Shown here: positions 10,212-19,745 of the stretch, one piece after another | How positions within the stretch are numbered: the first letter of the stretch is position 1 | How the letters are laid out: each line of letters opens with the position of its first letter | Source of the DNA: Bacteroidales bacterium | Lineage (GTDB): Bacteria > Bacteroidota > Bacteroidia > Bacteroidales > UBA932 | Reading direction: 5' to 3' | Assembly (NCBI GenBank): GCA_015060325.1 | Contig: SUYQ01000011.1 | Coordinates: forward strand, 1-64,000 | DNA length: 64,000 bases | Notes under the pieces: model-generated | Database searches by the model: none | Told to the model about the DNA's origin: nothing | The model's input: only the letters and a program-made list of their open reading frames with translations | Made by a program: the position numbers and the translations under genes

Positions 10212-10442
10212 CGGCTGAATTTTAAGAAGATAAGACAAGTGGAACCTCCCAGTCCTATATTAAAAGAACAGAAAATCTCTACGGATCAGATGTCTGACGA
10301 TCCGTTGTCCGACAATTTATATATGGTTATGGGCAGCACTTCTGACGAAGGTCAGGAGGGCGGATTTTGCGTGTGTGCATGGTCTGCACGCACCGGTCTT
10401 TCATATATAGGCACTCCGAATTCCACCATTTCATAAACTTTT

Positions 10443-11078
10443 ATGGCACTTTATTTAAGAAAGAAACTGGACAACAAGGCAGAAATCGCCGTATGGCAGA
10501 TTACGGAAACCGAAGAGGAACTGATGAACCTTACTTCAGTCCCTACGGACGAAATGGAAGAAATCTCTCTTTTCCGCAGCGAAAGTCAGAGAAAGCAGAA
10601 ATTTGCGGTAAGGGCTCTCATCAACGAGATCTTCGAGGAAAAGATGTATCTGAACCACCACGACAACGGTCAGCCATACCTTGAGAACTGCGCTACAAAC
10701 ATCAGCATCACCCACACCGACAAATATGTGGCAGTGATCATCCATGACGAAGAAGAAGTGGGAATCGACGTGGAGTCGCTTGACAGGGATTTCTCCGTAG
10801 TGGAGAAAAAGGCTCTTTCCGAAGATGAGATCGACGATCTTGAGAAGGACAAGAGAAACGAGCAGCTCGCCATCTACTGGTGCGCAAAGGAAGCCATCTT
10901 CAAGAGAATGTCCCAGAACCGCGTTGTCTATGCCGAGCAGATCGAAGTGGAAAAATTCAACGTCCGCAAGGAAGGCGAACTTGAAGCGACCTTCATTCAC
11001 AAGGATGAGCACGAGGAAGATTTCGAACTTGAATACATGATCTTCGACCGTCATGTCCTCGTATGGCTTGTAGGATAA
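10443..11078 (+). CDS. 4'-phosphopantetheinyl transferase superfamily protein
   Basis: 'ISITHTDKYVAVIIHDEEEVGIDVESLDRDF..YWCAKEAIFKRM' matches PPTase GIDVE..WxxKEA signature motifs. Confidence 0.88.
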   Translation: MALYLRKKLDNKAEIAVWQITETEEELMNLTSVPTDEMEEISLFRSESQRKQKFAVRALINEIFEEKMYLNHHDNGQPYLENCATNISITHTDKYVAVIIHDEEEVGIDVESLDRDFSVVEKKALSEDEIDDLEKDKRNEQLAIYWCAKEAIFKRMSQNRVVYAEQIEVEKFNVRKEGELEATFIHKDEHEEDFELEYMIFDRHVLVWLVG

Positions 11079-11136
11079 GGGATTTAACATCCTTGTTATA
11101 ATCAATTTAGAAATATTTTAATTTATATACTCCTTG

Positions 11137-11179
11137 AATTACCTGTTAATCAGCAAATTAACAGGTAATTTTATTTTTT
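11137..11179 (+). terminator. Rho-independent terminator after the PPTase gene
   Basis: AATTACCTGTTAA..TTAACAGGTAATT stem followed by TTATTTTTT. Confidence 0.85.
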
Positions 11180-11339
11180 GTTAATATCTTTTCTCAGTGC
11201 ATTTCCGCGATTGAAATGATAATTGGATTATATTTGTCACCCGGGTCATCAGAACCCCGGACCACATAAAAATTCATTCTTTTATATAACAGCGTTTTTC
11301 ACGTTCCGTCAAAGGGGCGTGGAGCAGAATTGACAACTT

Positions 11340-13547
11340 ATGGTAAAGCATGTAGTAAAGCGCGACGGCAGGGTCGTGATTTTTGACAACAGGAAGATCG
11401 TGGATGCCATCCTGAAGGCAATGGGAGTAACAGAAGAAGGCGAGGACATAGTTCTTGCTGCCGAGATTGCGGCGACCATCTCAAAGATCAACATCGACAA
11501 CATGAGCGTGGAGGATATCCAGGATCAGGTCGAGAATGAGCTTATGAACAGCCCGCGTAAGGAAGTTGCCAAGAAATACATCGCATACCGCAACCAGCGC
11601 AACCTGGCCCGCAAGGCAAAGTCACGCGAGATCTTCCAGGAGATCATCGACGCCCAGGCAACAGAAATCACCCGCGAGAATGCGAACATGAACGCAGACA
11701 CTCCTGCCGGAATGATGATGAAGTTCGCATCCGAGTCAACAAAATCATATGTTGACGAATGCATGCTTTCGGATGAAGTCAAGGAAGCTGTAAAGAAGAA
11801 TTACATCCATGTCCATGACAAGGACTACTACCCTACCAAGAGCCTTACATGTATCCAGCACCCTCTGGACAAGATCCTTGAGGACGGATTCTTTGCCGGT
11901 CATGGTGAGTCACGTCCTGCAAAAAGAATAGAGACAGCCAGCATCCTCGGATGTATCTCCATGGAAACAGTACAGAACGAGATGCACGGAGGTCAGGCAA
12001 TCCCTGCATTCGACTTCTATATGGCTCCGTTTGTAAGACGTACCTTCCAGGAAGAGCTCGACAAGATCGGCGAGATCAACGGAGAAGACTATTCAAGACT
12101 TTATAACGTAGCCATCGATGATTATCTGAAGCGCCACCTCGTAGGCATCCAGGGTGATGACCGTGTGATCCAGCATGCTATCAACATGACCGTGAGCCGC
12201 GTACATCAGTCAATGGAGGCATTCGTGCACAACATGAACTCGATCCACTCACGTGGAGGAAACCAGGTGGTATTCAGTTCGATAAACTATGGTACCGACA
12301 CATCTGCAGAAGGCCGCTGCGTGATCCGCGAGCTGCTCAACACCACATACGAAGGCGTGGGCAACGGCTCTACCGCGATCTTCCCTATCCAGATATGGAA
12401 GAAGAAGAGAGGCGTGAGCTACCTTCCGGAGGACCGCAACTACGACCTCTACAAATTTGCATGCAAGGTGTCGGCACGCCGTTTCTTCCCTAACTTCGTG
12501 AACCTCGACGCACCGTTCAACCACCACGAGCTCTGGACTCCGGACGACCCTAAGAGATACCAGTACGAGGTGGCCACCATGGGTTGCCGTACCCGCGTGT
12601 TCGAGAACCGCTTCGGCCCTAAGACCTCAATCGGCCGTGGAAACCTCTCGTTCACAACCATCAACATCGTGAAGCTGGCTCTCGAGTGCATGAAGATCGA
12701 GAATCAGGAGGACAGGATCCATGAATTCTTCCAGAAGCTCGACTGGGCACTGGAGATTGCAGCAAAACAGCTCAACGAAAGGTTCAACTTCCAGAAGACC
12801 GCCCTGAAGAAGCAGTTCCCGCTGCTGATGGGCGCCCTCTGGCTGGACAGCGAGAAGCTTAACGACAACGACACCATCGAACCTGTGATTAACCACGGAA
12901 CTCTCGGAATCGGATTCATCGGTCTTGCAGAGACACTCATTGCGCTTGTCGGCAAGCACCACGGCGAATCAGCAGAGGCACAGGAACTCGGACTCCGCAT
13001 CGTGACATTCATGAGAAGCAAGGTGAACGAATTCTGCGAGACATACAAGCACAACTACAGTGTGCTTGCAACGCCGGCAGAAGGACTTGCAGGACGTTTT
13101 ACCCGCGCGGACAAGAAGAAGTTCGGAATAATCCCGGGCATCACCGACAAGGACTACTACACCAACTCCAACCATGTTCCGGTCTACTACAAGTGTACAC
13201 CTAAGCACAAGGCGGAGATCGAAGGTCCATATCATGCACTGACAGGAGGCGGCCACATCTTCTACGTAGAGATCGACGGAGACGCGACCCACAATCCTGA
13301 GGCAATCATGAACATCGTGGACCTCATGGACAAGTACGACATCGGATACTGTTCAGTGAACCACAACAGAAACCGCTGCATGGACTGCGGATTCGAAAAC
13401 GCAAAGGTAGGCTTGAAGAAATGCCCTCACTGCGGAGGCGAGAACATCGACCAGCTGCAGCGTATCACCGGATACCTTGTCGGTACGACAAGCCGCTGGA
13501 ACAGCGGAAAGCTCGCAGAGCTCCGCGACCGCGTGGTACACGAGTAG
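11340..13547 (+). CDS. nrdD: Anaerobic ribonucleoside-triphosphate reductase
   Basis: ATP-cone N-terminus (VVKRDGRVVIFDNRKIVDAI), C-terminal Zn site 'CMDCGFENAKVGLKKCPHCGGEN', glycyl-radical-type C-terminus. Confidence 0.96.
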   Translation: MVKHVVKRDGRVVIFDNRKIVDAILKAMGVTEEGEDIVLAAEIAATISKINIDNMSVEDIQDQVENELMNSPRKEVAKKYIAYRNQRNLARKAKSREIFQEIIDAQATEITRENANMNADTPAGMMMKFASESTKSYVDECMLSDEVKEAVKKNYIHVHDKDYYPTKSLTCIQHPLDKILEDGFFAGHGESRPAKRIETASILGCISMETVQNEMHGGQAIPAFDFYMAPFVRRTFQEELDKIGEINGEDYSRLYNVAIDDYLKRHLVGIQGDDRVIQHAINMTVSRVHQSMEAFVHNMNSIHSRGGNQVVFSSINYGTDTSAEGRCVIRELLNTTYEGVGNGSTAIFPIQIWKKKRGVSYLPEDRNYDLYKFACKVSARRFFPNFVNLDAPFNHHELWTPDDPKRYQYEVATMGCRTRVFENRFGPKTSIGRGNLSFTTINIVKLALECMKIENQEDRIHEFFQKLDWALEIAAKQLNERFNFQKTALKKQFPLLMGALWLDSEKLNDNDTIEPVINHGTLGIGFIGLAETLIALVGKHHGESAEAQELGLRIVTFMRSKVNEFCETYKHNYSVLATPAEGLAGRFTRADKKKFGIIPGITDKDYYTNSNHVPVYYKCTPKHKAEIEGPYHALTGGGHIFYVEIDGDATHNPEAIMNIVDLMDKYDIGYCSVNHNRNRCMDCGFENAKVGLKKCPHCGGENIDQLQRITGYLVGTTSRWNSGKLAELRDRVVHE

Positions 13548-13550
13548 TCG

Positions 13551-13636
13551 CATCCCCGACCTGATCGTTGTCATCCCCGACCTGATCGTCGTCATCCCCG
13601 ACCTGATCGTCGTCATCCCCGACCTGATCGGGGATC
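13551..13636. repeat. 21-bp tandem repeat (CATCCCCGACCTGATCGTCGT, about 4 units), last unit closing as palindrome ATCCCCGA-CCTGA-TCGGGGAT
   Basis: Read directly; same head/tail family as the other GATCC..GGATGAC repeats, inverted. Confidence 0.92.
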
Positions 13637-14148
13637 TATTTATAAGGAATAACCGAGACGGTGCCGGCAACGGCATCGTCTTTTTGTTCTGTAAGATGGA
13701 TGATGCGCTGATTGGAACTTCCACGGAAATGAAGTTCCGGATCGCGGAGCGCCTCAATGAACGGACCGTCAACCAAGGTGTCGATATACGGAAGTATCTG
13801 ACTGAGTCTTTCATCAGCGAGAATCTCCTCGTAGGTGAATCCGGTATAGCACCAGATGTTCTTTCCCGTTTCTTCCTTTATGCGACGCGCAAGTTCGGTA
13901 AAGGCTTCGACCTGATAAAGGGGATCCCCGCCAGAGAAGGTAACATTGGAGAACTCATCTGCCTTGACGACCTCCAGCAATTCCTCGACAGTAACCTCCC
14001 TTCCACCTTGGAAATCCCAGGACTGAGGATTATGACACCCGGGACAATGATGGGCACATCCTGCGCAATAGATGGATGTGCGGAACCCTGGCCCGTCTGC
14101 CATGGTCTCTTCCAGTATATCCAGAATCCTGATCCTGTCGTGCAACAT
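13636..14148 (-). CDS. nrdG: Anaerobic ribonucleotide reductase activating protein (radical SAM)
   Basis: 'GPGFRTSIYCAGCAHHCPGCHNPQSWDF' CxxxCxxC-type cluster and 'VTFSGGDPLYQ'. Confidence 0.93.
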   Translation of the reverse strand: MLHDRIRILDILEETMADGPGFRTSIYCAGCAHHCPGCHNPQSWDFQGGREVTVEELLEVVKADEFSNVTFSGGDPLYQVEAFTELARRIKEETGKNIWCYTGFTYEEILADERLSQILPYIDTLVDGPFIEALRDPELHFRGSSNQRIIHLTEQKDDAVAGTVSVIPYK

Positions 14149-14150
14149 GA

Positions 14151-15350
14151 TTACTTCTTTTTCAGCCAGTTTGCAGGATTTTGAGGAACCTTGTTCTTCC
14201 AGATTTCAAAATGTATCTGGGAAGTGCCTCCGATCTCATCCACCACACCGATCTTCTGGCCAGTAGTTACCTTATCACCTGTCTTCACCGTAAGAGATGT
14301 CAACTTGCAGTAGAATGTGAAATATGTCTTGCCATGCTGGATGAGCACGCATTGACCATATGCAGGCATCACGAATACATCCAGCACCTGACCATTGAAG
14401 ACACTGGTGACAGAAGTACCCTTGTCTGCTGCGATATCTATTCCCTCGTTTTCCGGAAGTTCCAGATTCTTGAATACAGGATGGAATTGTCTGCCGAAAG
14501 ATGACACAAGGGCTCCATTCACAGGCCATGGCAATTTTCCCTTATTGTTTTCAAACTCACCGGATAGTTTAGCGGCTCCCGGATCCTCTTTCTTGGATCC
14601 GGACTTGCCTTTCGCCCGTTGTGCCTCTTCGATCTTTCTCTGAATCTCCTTGTTCAGTTTCTGCACTTCCTTCTTTTTGGCGGCAATCTGAGACTCGATC
14701 TTCTTGCGGTCGTTCTTAAGCTGCTGCACAAGCCTGTCAGCTTCCTTCTCATCTGAGCGCAGGTTCTTCAATTCAGCTTCGAGAGATGCCTGAACTGCCT
14801 GTTCTTCCTTCCTCAATGCTTCCAGGCTCTCTTTCTGGAGTTCCAGATCGGATTTCCGTGCCCTTATGACATGTGCACCTTCACGGATCTTGTCCGAAAT
14901 ATTGCGAAAATATCCTATGCGCCTGAATGCCTGGCCTACATTGTCACTGGCAAAGACATACAGATACCAAACATTCGGATTCCTGTATTTATATGCAGTC
15001 CTCACCAGTATCTCATAATTGGCCAGCAGAGTGTCCACCTCAGATTCAAGAATGCCGATTTCGCTGTCCTTTACCATCAGGCTGTCTCCATATGCCTTTA
15101 TAAGAGCCCGGCTTTCCTCAATAAGAGACTTTCTGTTTTCGATATTCTTTCTCAACATACTCAACCGCGTCGTCGCAGATGAACTCTTTGTCTTAATTTC
15201 GGCTATCTGACGGTCAAGGAGCGCAATTTCCTTTTCAAGCTTTGTCTTCTTTTCCTTCTGCCTGGCAACATCCTGCGCAGCAACCGGAAGCGTCGCCATC
15301 AAAACGACAGCGACTATCATCATCATTGCCTGTTTCATATATCCATTCAT
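14151..15350 (-). CDS. Murein hydrolase activator, EnvC-like (coiled coil + M23 peptidase domain)
   Basis: Long coiled coil after a signal peptide; C-terminal degenerate LytM domain 'NEGIDIAADKGTSVTSVFNGQVL..IGVVDEIGGTSQIHFEIWK'. Confidence 0.85.
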   Translation of the reverse strand: MNGYMKQAMMMIVAVVLMATLPVAAQDVARQKEKKTKLEKEIALLDRQIAEIKTKSSSATTRLSMLRKNIENRKSLIEESRALIKAYGDSLMVKDSEIGILESEVDTLLANYEILVRTAYKYRNPNVWYLYVFASDNVGQAFRRIGYFRNISDKIREGAHVIRARKSDLELQKESLEALRKEEQAVQASLEAELKNLRSDEKEADRLVQQLKNDRKKIESQIAAKKKEVQKLNKEIQRKIEEAQRAKGKSGSKKEDPGAAKLSGEFENNKGKLPWPVNGALVSSFGRQFHPVFKNLELPENEGIDIAADKGTSVTSVFNGQVLDVFVMPAYGQCVLIQHGKTYFTFYCKLTSLTVKTGDKVTTGQKIGVVDEIGGTSQIHFEIWKNKVPQNPANWLKKK

Positions 15351-17054
15351 TTATTTCTTTGCCTCCTGTCGTCTGGCTTCCACTTTTTCCTTCAGCCCTG
15401 GAACATCTCCATCATCCTTCTGTAATGCAAGATTCCAATACACGAACGCCATATCATATTCTCCCAAAGAATACAGAACTTCAGCATAATGGTCCAAGAT
15501 CACCGAACTTTCTCTTCCACCATGCAACAGTGCCTTCTTGAATAACGGCTTTGCTTCCTGAGGCTTTCCCTGCAGATACAGAATCCAACCGAATGTATCC
15601 AGATATGTAGCATTGTCCGGCTCCGCTTCCACAGTCTTGCGGCTCATTTCATGGGCTTTCTTGAGATTACGCTTCTCCAAAGCCAGGAAGTAGGCGTAAT
15701 TATTCAGGACATATGGGTCTTCGGGATTAATCTTCAAAACCGCGTCATAGCATTTGTATGCCTTCTTTGTTTCTTCAAGGTGATAATATATATCCCCCAT
15801 TGTCGACAATGTGCTGGCATACTTCTGTTCATCCTCTCCAAGATTATCCAGAATGGTCTTGCAGCATTCCAAAGCATTGTTGTAATCACCCAGATTATAA
15901 TATCCTATGCATGCCATTTCCGGAAACAACGTCTCGTAGGGGAAGCGCTCGAAAGCTGCAAGACCTTCAGCTGAAAGTTCCTTCCATTTTTCCGCCACCC
16001 ACAGGAACCTGAGAAATGTCACGGTAGCCTCTATATCATCCTCATTCTCACGGGCATTCTGCTGAAACTGGAGTTGAGCCTCATCAAACCTTTGCGTATA
16101 GGTATAGTATAGACCTTTCAGACTGTAGACACAGCTCTCTTTGGGATAAAGATCCGTCAGAATCTCCATAGCCACATCCAGCTGAGGTGAGAATGAGGCC
16201 AGAAAATTAGATTCACAATTATCCAGCAAGGTCTCCAGATACCCGGTCTTGGCTATTGCATCGGCCCCATCCGTTTTCAGATATATGTACAGATTCTGAA
16301 AATATTCATCATAGCGGAAAGTTATACGATATACCTCTGCCTTACCTAACAGAGCCGGAGCAAATGAGGAGTCCAGATCAAGAGCCTCCTCATAATAGTT
16401 CAAAGCTGTCGAGTCCTTGTATTCCTGCATTTCATTATCTGCAAGCAGACATAGAATAGTCGGAGAGGAATACTGGTTGTTGTATTTAGTGAGAGATTGC
16501 AGTGCTCTCTCCTTATTTCCGGACAGGTATGCTATCCTGTACTGATATATTGTCAGCGCTTCCGACATGCCGAATTCATTCTCTATCTCTTCAGATGTCA
16601 GGAGGGCCTTCTCATAATCACCGTTTTGAAGATATATGTCAGCCATTTCATAATAAAGCTGACTCTTCTTAGGAAAATCATTCATCAGGTTCTCATACAG
16701 ATCGATTGCAAGATCCATCTGATCCGTATGGGAATATAGAGTAGCAAGTCTGTATCGATACCAATAATTTTCAGGATCCAGGCTTATGGCATTCCTCAGA
16801 CACTCTTGAGCAAATTCGGCATCATTCTCCATAACGGATATCATCGCCTGATAATACCACGCAGCATCATAACCGTCATCTGCAAGAAGCACCTCAGTCA
16901 AGATTGCTCTGGCTTCTTCAAATTCATTTTCATTATACTTTTGGACAGCAACCAATATCTTGTTTTCAATTTCAATATCCTTATGAACCTGAGAATACAA
17001 CTCCATTGAAAATAAGACAAGGACCAAAAATATCGATGCTATATATCTTTTCAT
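15351..17054 (-). CDS. Tetratricopeptide-repeat protein, exported
   Basis: Multiple TPRs ('AYKCYDAVLKINPEDPYVLNNYAYFLA'); start taken at MKRYIASIFLVLVLFSMELYSQ (17054), not the longer ORF start. Confidence 0.85.
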   Translation of the reverse strand: MKRYIASIFLVLVLFSMELYSQVHKDIEIENKILVAVQKYNENEFEEARAILTEVLLADDGYDAAWYYQAMISVMENDAEFAQECLRNAISLDPENYWYRYRLATLYSHTDQMDLAIDLYENLMNDFPKKSQLYYEMADIYLQNGDYEKALLTSEEIENEFGMSEALTIYQYRIAYLSGNKERALQSLTKYNNQYSSPTILCLLADNEMQEYKDSTALNYYEEALDLDSSFAPALLGKAEVYRITFRYDEYFQNLYIYLKTDGADAIAKTGYLETLLDNCESNFLASFSPQLDVAMEILTDLYPKESCVYSLKGLYYTYTQRFDEAQLQFQQNARENEDDIEATVTFLRFLWVAEKWKELSAEGLAAFERFPYETLFPEMACIGYYNLGDYNNALECCKTILDNLGEDEQKYASTLSTMGDIYYHLEETKKAYKCYDAVLKINPEDPYVLNNYAYFLALEKRNLKKAHEMSRKTVEAEPDNATYLDTFGWILYLQGKPQEAKPLFKKALLHGGRESSVILDHYAEVLYSLGEYDMAFVYWNLALQKDDGDVPGLKEKVEARRQEAKK

Positions 17055-17212
17055 ACCATATATATTCTTAAAACATACAAAAATAATATTCAAATTCGGG
17101 AAAAATGCAGAACTTTGGAAAAAATATGTAGAAGATGCAACATAATAGGCCCCTTTTGCATCTTCTACCACGCATGAAATGACAAAACGTATCGGGACCT
17201 GACAACTGTTAA

Positions 17213-17755
17213 GTGGCAGAACTTTTTAATTTACAGCTGATTGAATCGTGCATAAAAGGAGATCGGGCAGCTCAGAAGGTCCTATATGACCGTCTGGCTC
17301 CCCGTATGTTTCCGGTATGCATAAGATACATTGGCGACAGAGTTCTGGCAGAAGATATACTTCAGGATGGATTTGTGACTTTGTTCAGCAAACTGAAGGA
17401 TTATAAGGGAGACGGGGCCTTTGAAGGGTGGGCCAGAAGGATATTTGTCACAACTGCATTAATGAGTCTGAGGAAGAAGGATGCACTCAAGATGAGTGAA
17501 GAACTGGATATGGCGCGAGGGATGAAGGCTGAGACGGTATCACAGACACAGAATCTGGGCTACAAGGAACTGATGGAACTGGTGATGTCGCTCCCCCCTG
17601 GATTCAGAACGGTCTTCAACATGTATTCGATTGAAGGCTACTCCCATAAGGAGATTGCAGAAATGCTGGGAATCAGCGAAACCACATCAAGAACACAGTT
17701 GAGCAGGGCAAGGACCTGGCTTCAGAACAAGATTAAGGAAAGGGAAAATGTTTGA
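17213..17755 (+). CDS. RNA polymerase ECF-type sigma-70 factor
   Basis: Region 2 'YIGDRVLAEDILQDGFVTLFSKLKDYKGDGAFEGWARRI' and region 4 'YSHKEIAEMLGISETTSRTQLSRARTWL'. Confidence 0.92.
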   Translation: MAELFNLQLIESCIKGDRAAQKVLYDRLAPRMFPVCIRYIGDRVLAEDILQDGFVTLFSKLKDYKGDGAFEGWARRIFVTTALMSLRKKDALKMSEELDMARGMKAETVSQTQNLGYKELMELVMSLPPGFRTVFNMYSIEGYSHKEIAEMLGISETTSRTQLSRARTWLQNKIKERENV

Positions 17756-18965
17756 CGACAACAACATAGACAAAATGATGAAATCCATTCTGGAGAATGG
17801 ACAGGAAGAAGTTCCTGCCCATATCTGGGAGGGAGTTTCTGCAGGTCTTGACAAGGTTGCAAGACGCAAGGCTGTCGTCATCTGGTGGCGACGTGCTGCT
17901 ATAGGGACAGCTGCTGCAGCAGTCATGGTTTTTGGAATCCTCTTCTTCAGGAGCGGCGACCGGACTGCAATTATTCCTCCTGATGATAATATTATTGCAG
18001 TGGTGGAAAAGCCTGTATCTGCTGATACGGCTGACACATATGAAGTCACACCTCCGGAAAAAGTGCTTATTGCAGAAGCAGTCGTTCCAAAGACTCCTAA
18101 AACAGAGTATTACAGACCGTCAAGCATTGTCCAGGCACAGGAAATAGAGATTTCCGATTACACCGGAACTACTCCTGAAGAGACAGGTCATCCGGCGGAG
18201 GCAGAGAGTACAGAACCTGCCATGAAGAAGACCGAAGATACTGATACGAAAACATCTGACACCCCGACTGAAACCATACCGGACGAATCGTATTGGGCAG
18301 AGGAAGAGCCTGCACGCAAGCAGAAAGTATCACTCATTCTTTCCGGACTCACCGGTACAAACAGCGAGCAGACTAAAGGAAGGGCAAGCATCATGAAGCG
18401 CCCGTCACTCGCATCCGGACCAGCTGTGACCGGAATTACTGAGACAAGTACAAACTCCACCTACGGGATACCGGTATCTGCAGGAATAGGAGTCAAAATA
18501 GGTCTGTCGGACCGTTGGGCAATCGGAGCAGGAGTAAACTACAGCTACCTTTCAAGAAAGTTCTACGGCACGTATACAGTGGCAGAAGATGGAGTGGAAA
18601 TAAGTTCCACATCGTCAGACATCAAAAACACGCAGCATTTTGTAGGTATTCCGATCAACGTCTACTGCAACATCATCGGCAACAGACATGTCAATCTATA
18701 TGCATATGCAGGAGGAACAGTAGAGAAATGTATTTCCAACAGATATGATGTCCTCAGCACCAGTCTCGTACATAAAGAAGTGCCGAAGGGAGTCCAACTG
18801 TCTGCAAATGCCGGCATAGGTGTTGAATTCCTTCTCGGAAAGCATCTTGGGCTTTATATCGATCCTAGTCTGAGATATTATTTCGACAACGGGCAGCCAA
18901 AGAGCATCAGGACGACACAGCCTCTTAATCTGGGATTCGAGATGGGATTGAGAGTACGGTTATAA
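17748..18965 (+). CDS. Anti-sigma-like N-terminus + TM + outer-membrane beta-barrel-like C-terminus
   Basis: Overlaps the ECF gene by 8 nt; one TM helix (AAIGTAAAAVMVFGILFF), low-complexity linker, C-terminal barrel-like 'GIPVSAGIGVKIGLSDRWAIGAGVNYSYLSR..FEMGLRVRL'. Confidence 0.65.
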   Translation: MFDDNNIDKMMKSILENGQEEVPAHIWEGVSAGLDKVARRKAVVIWWRRAAIGTAAAAVMVFGILFFRSGDRTAIIPPDDNIIAVVEKPVSADTADTYEVTPPEKVLIAEAVVPKTPKTEYYRPSSIVQAQEIEISDYTGTTPEETGHPAEAESTEPAMKKTEDTDTKTSDTPTETIPDESYWAEEEPARKQKVSLILSGLTGTNSEQTKGRASIMKRPSLASGPAVTGITETSTNSTYGIPVSAGIGVKIGLSDRWAIGAGVNYSYLSRKFYGTYTVAEDGVEISSTSSDIKNTQHFVGIPINVYCNIIGNRHVNLYAYAGGTVEKCISNRYDVLSTSLVHKEVPKGVQLSANAGIGVEFLLGKHLGLYIDPSLRYYFDNGQPKSIRTTQPLNLGFEMGLRVRL

Positions 18966-18970
18966 AGAAT

Positions 18971-18995
18971 GAAGGCAGGTCTAACCCCTGCCTTC
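18971..18995. terminator. Hairpin GAAGGCAGG..CCTGCCTTC between convergent genes
   Basis: 9-bp stem at the junction of two convergent stops. Confidence 0.55.
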
Positions 18996-19736
18996 AATTA
19001 TATTGCGTGCCAGAGTGTTGGCACAGATGAATTTTCTCAATTCGGAACATTCGGTATGGAGTATCGTGTGCTTGTCGCCCTGCCACAGCAATGATCCCTT
19101 GTACATGAATGCTATCTTGTCACCGATCTCAAGTATCGAGTTCATATCATGTGTATTCACGACCGTGGTCATGTGGAACTCCTGGGTAAGGTTGCTGATG
19201 AGTTCATCAATCAATATCGATGTATACGGATCAAGACCCGAGTTCGGCTCATCACAGAACAGATATGAAGGATTCAATGCAATGGCTCTTGCTATACCTA
19301 CTCTCTTCTGCATTCCACCACTGAGTTCATTAGGGTACTTCTTGTCCGAACCTATTACGTTCACCTTCTCAAGGCAATACTGGGCTCTTTCCTTTCTTTC
19401 CGCATAATTCCACTTTGTGAAGAACTCCATAGGGAACATCACATTCTCAAGCACAGTGGCAAAGTCAAACAATGCACTTCCCTGAAACAGAATACCGATA
19501 TCCTTTCTCAACATCCTCTTTTCCTTATAGGACATCGATGACAGTTTCCTGTCACCATATGATATGTCTCCACTATCCGGTTCAAGCAGGCCGATCAGAT
19601 TCTTCAGCAGCACGGTCTTGCCAGAACCGCTGGGTCCGATTATCATGTTGCATTTGCCAGGCTCATATTCGACATTGATGTCCTTCAGCACAGGGACACC
19701 ATCAAAGCCTTTATATAGATTTTCTACCTTTATCAT
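18981..19736 (-). CDS. mlaF: ABC transporter ATP-binding protein, MlaF-like
   Basis: Walker A GPSGSGKT, signature LSGGMQKRVGIARAIALNP, followed by CDEPNSGLDP (MlaF-type). Confidence 0.85.
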   Translation of the reverse strand: MIKVENLYKGFDGVPVLKDINVEYEPGKCNMIIGPSGSGKTVLLKNLIGLLEPDSGDISYGDRKLSSMSYKEKRMLRKDIGILFQGSALFDFATVLENVMFPMEFFTKWNYAERKERAQYCLEKVNVIGSDKKYPNELSGGMQKRVGIARAIALNPSYLFCDEPNSGLDPYTSILIDELISNLTQEFHMTTVVNTHDMNSILEIGDKIAFMYKGSLLWQGDKHTILHTECSELRKFICANTLARNIIEGRG

Positions 19737-19745
19737 ATTATTCCT

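Noticed and set aside
13551-13636. CRISPR-like short tandem repeat
   Set aside because: Units are contiguous 21-bp repeats without unique spacers and no cas genes are present.
13477-14184. 235-aa plus-strand ORF with VIPDLIVVIPDLI
   Set aside because: Generated by the repeat plus antisense of nrdG.
17055-17171. N-terminal extension of the TPR protein
   Set aside because: A normal signal peptide begins at MKRYIASIFL (17054).
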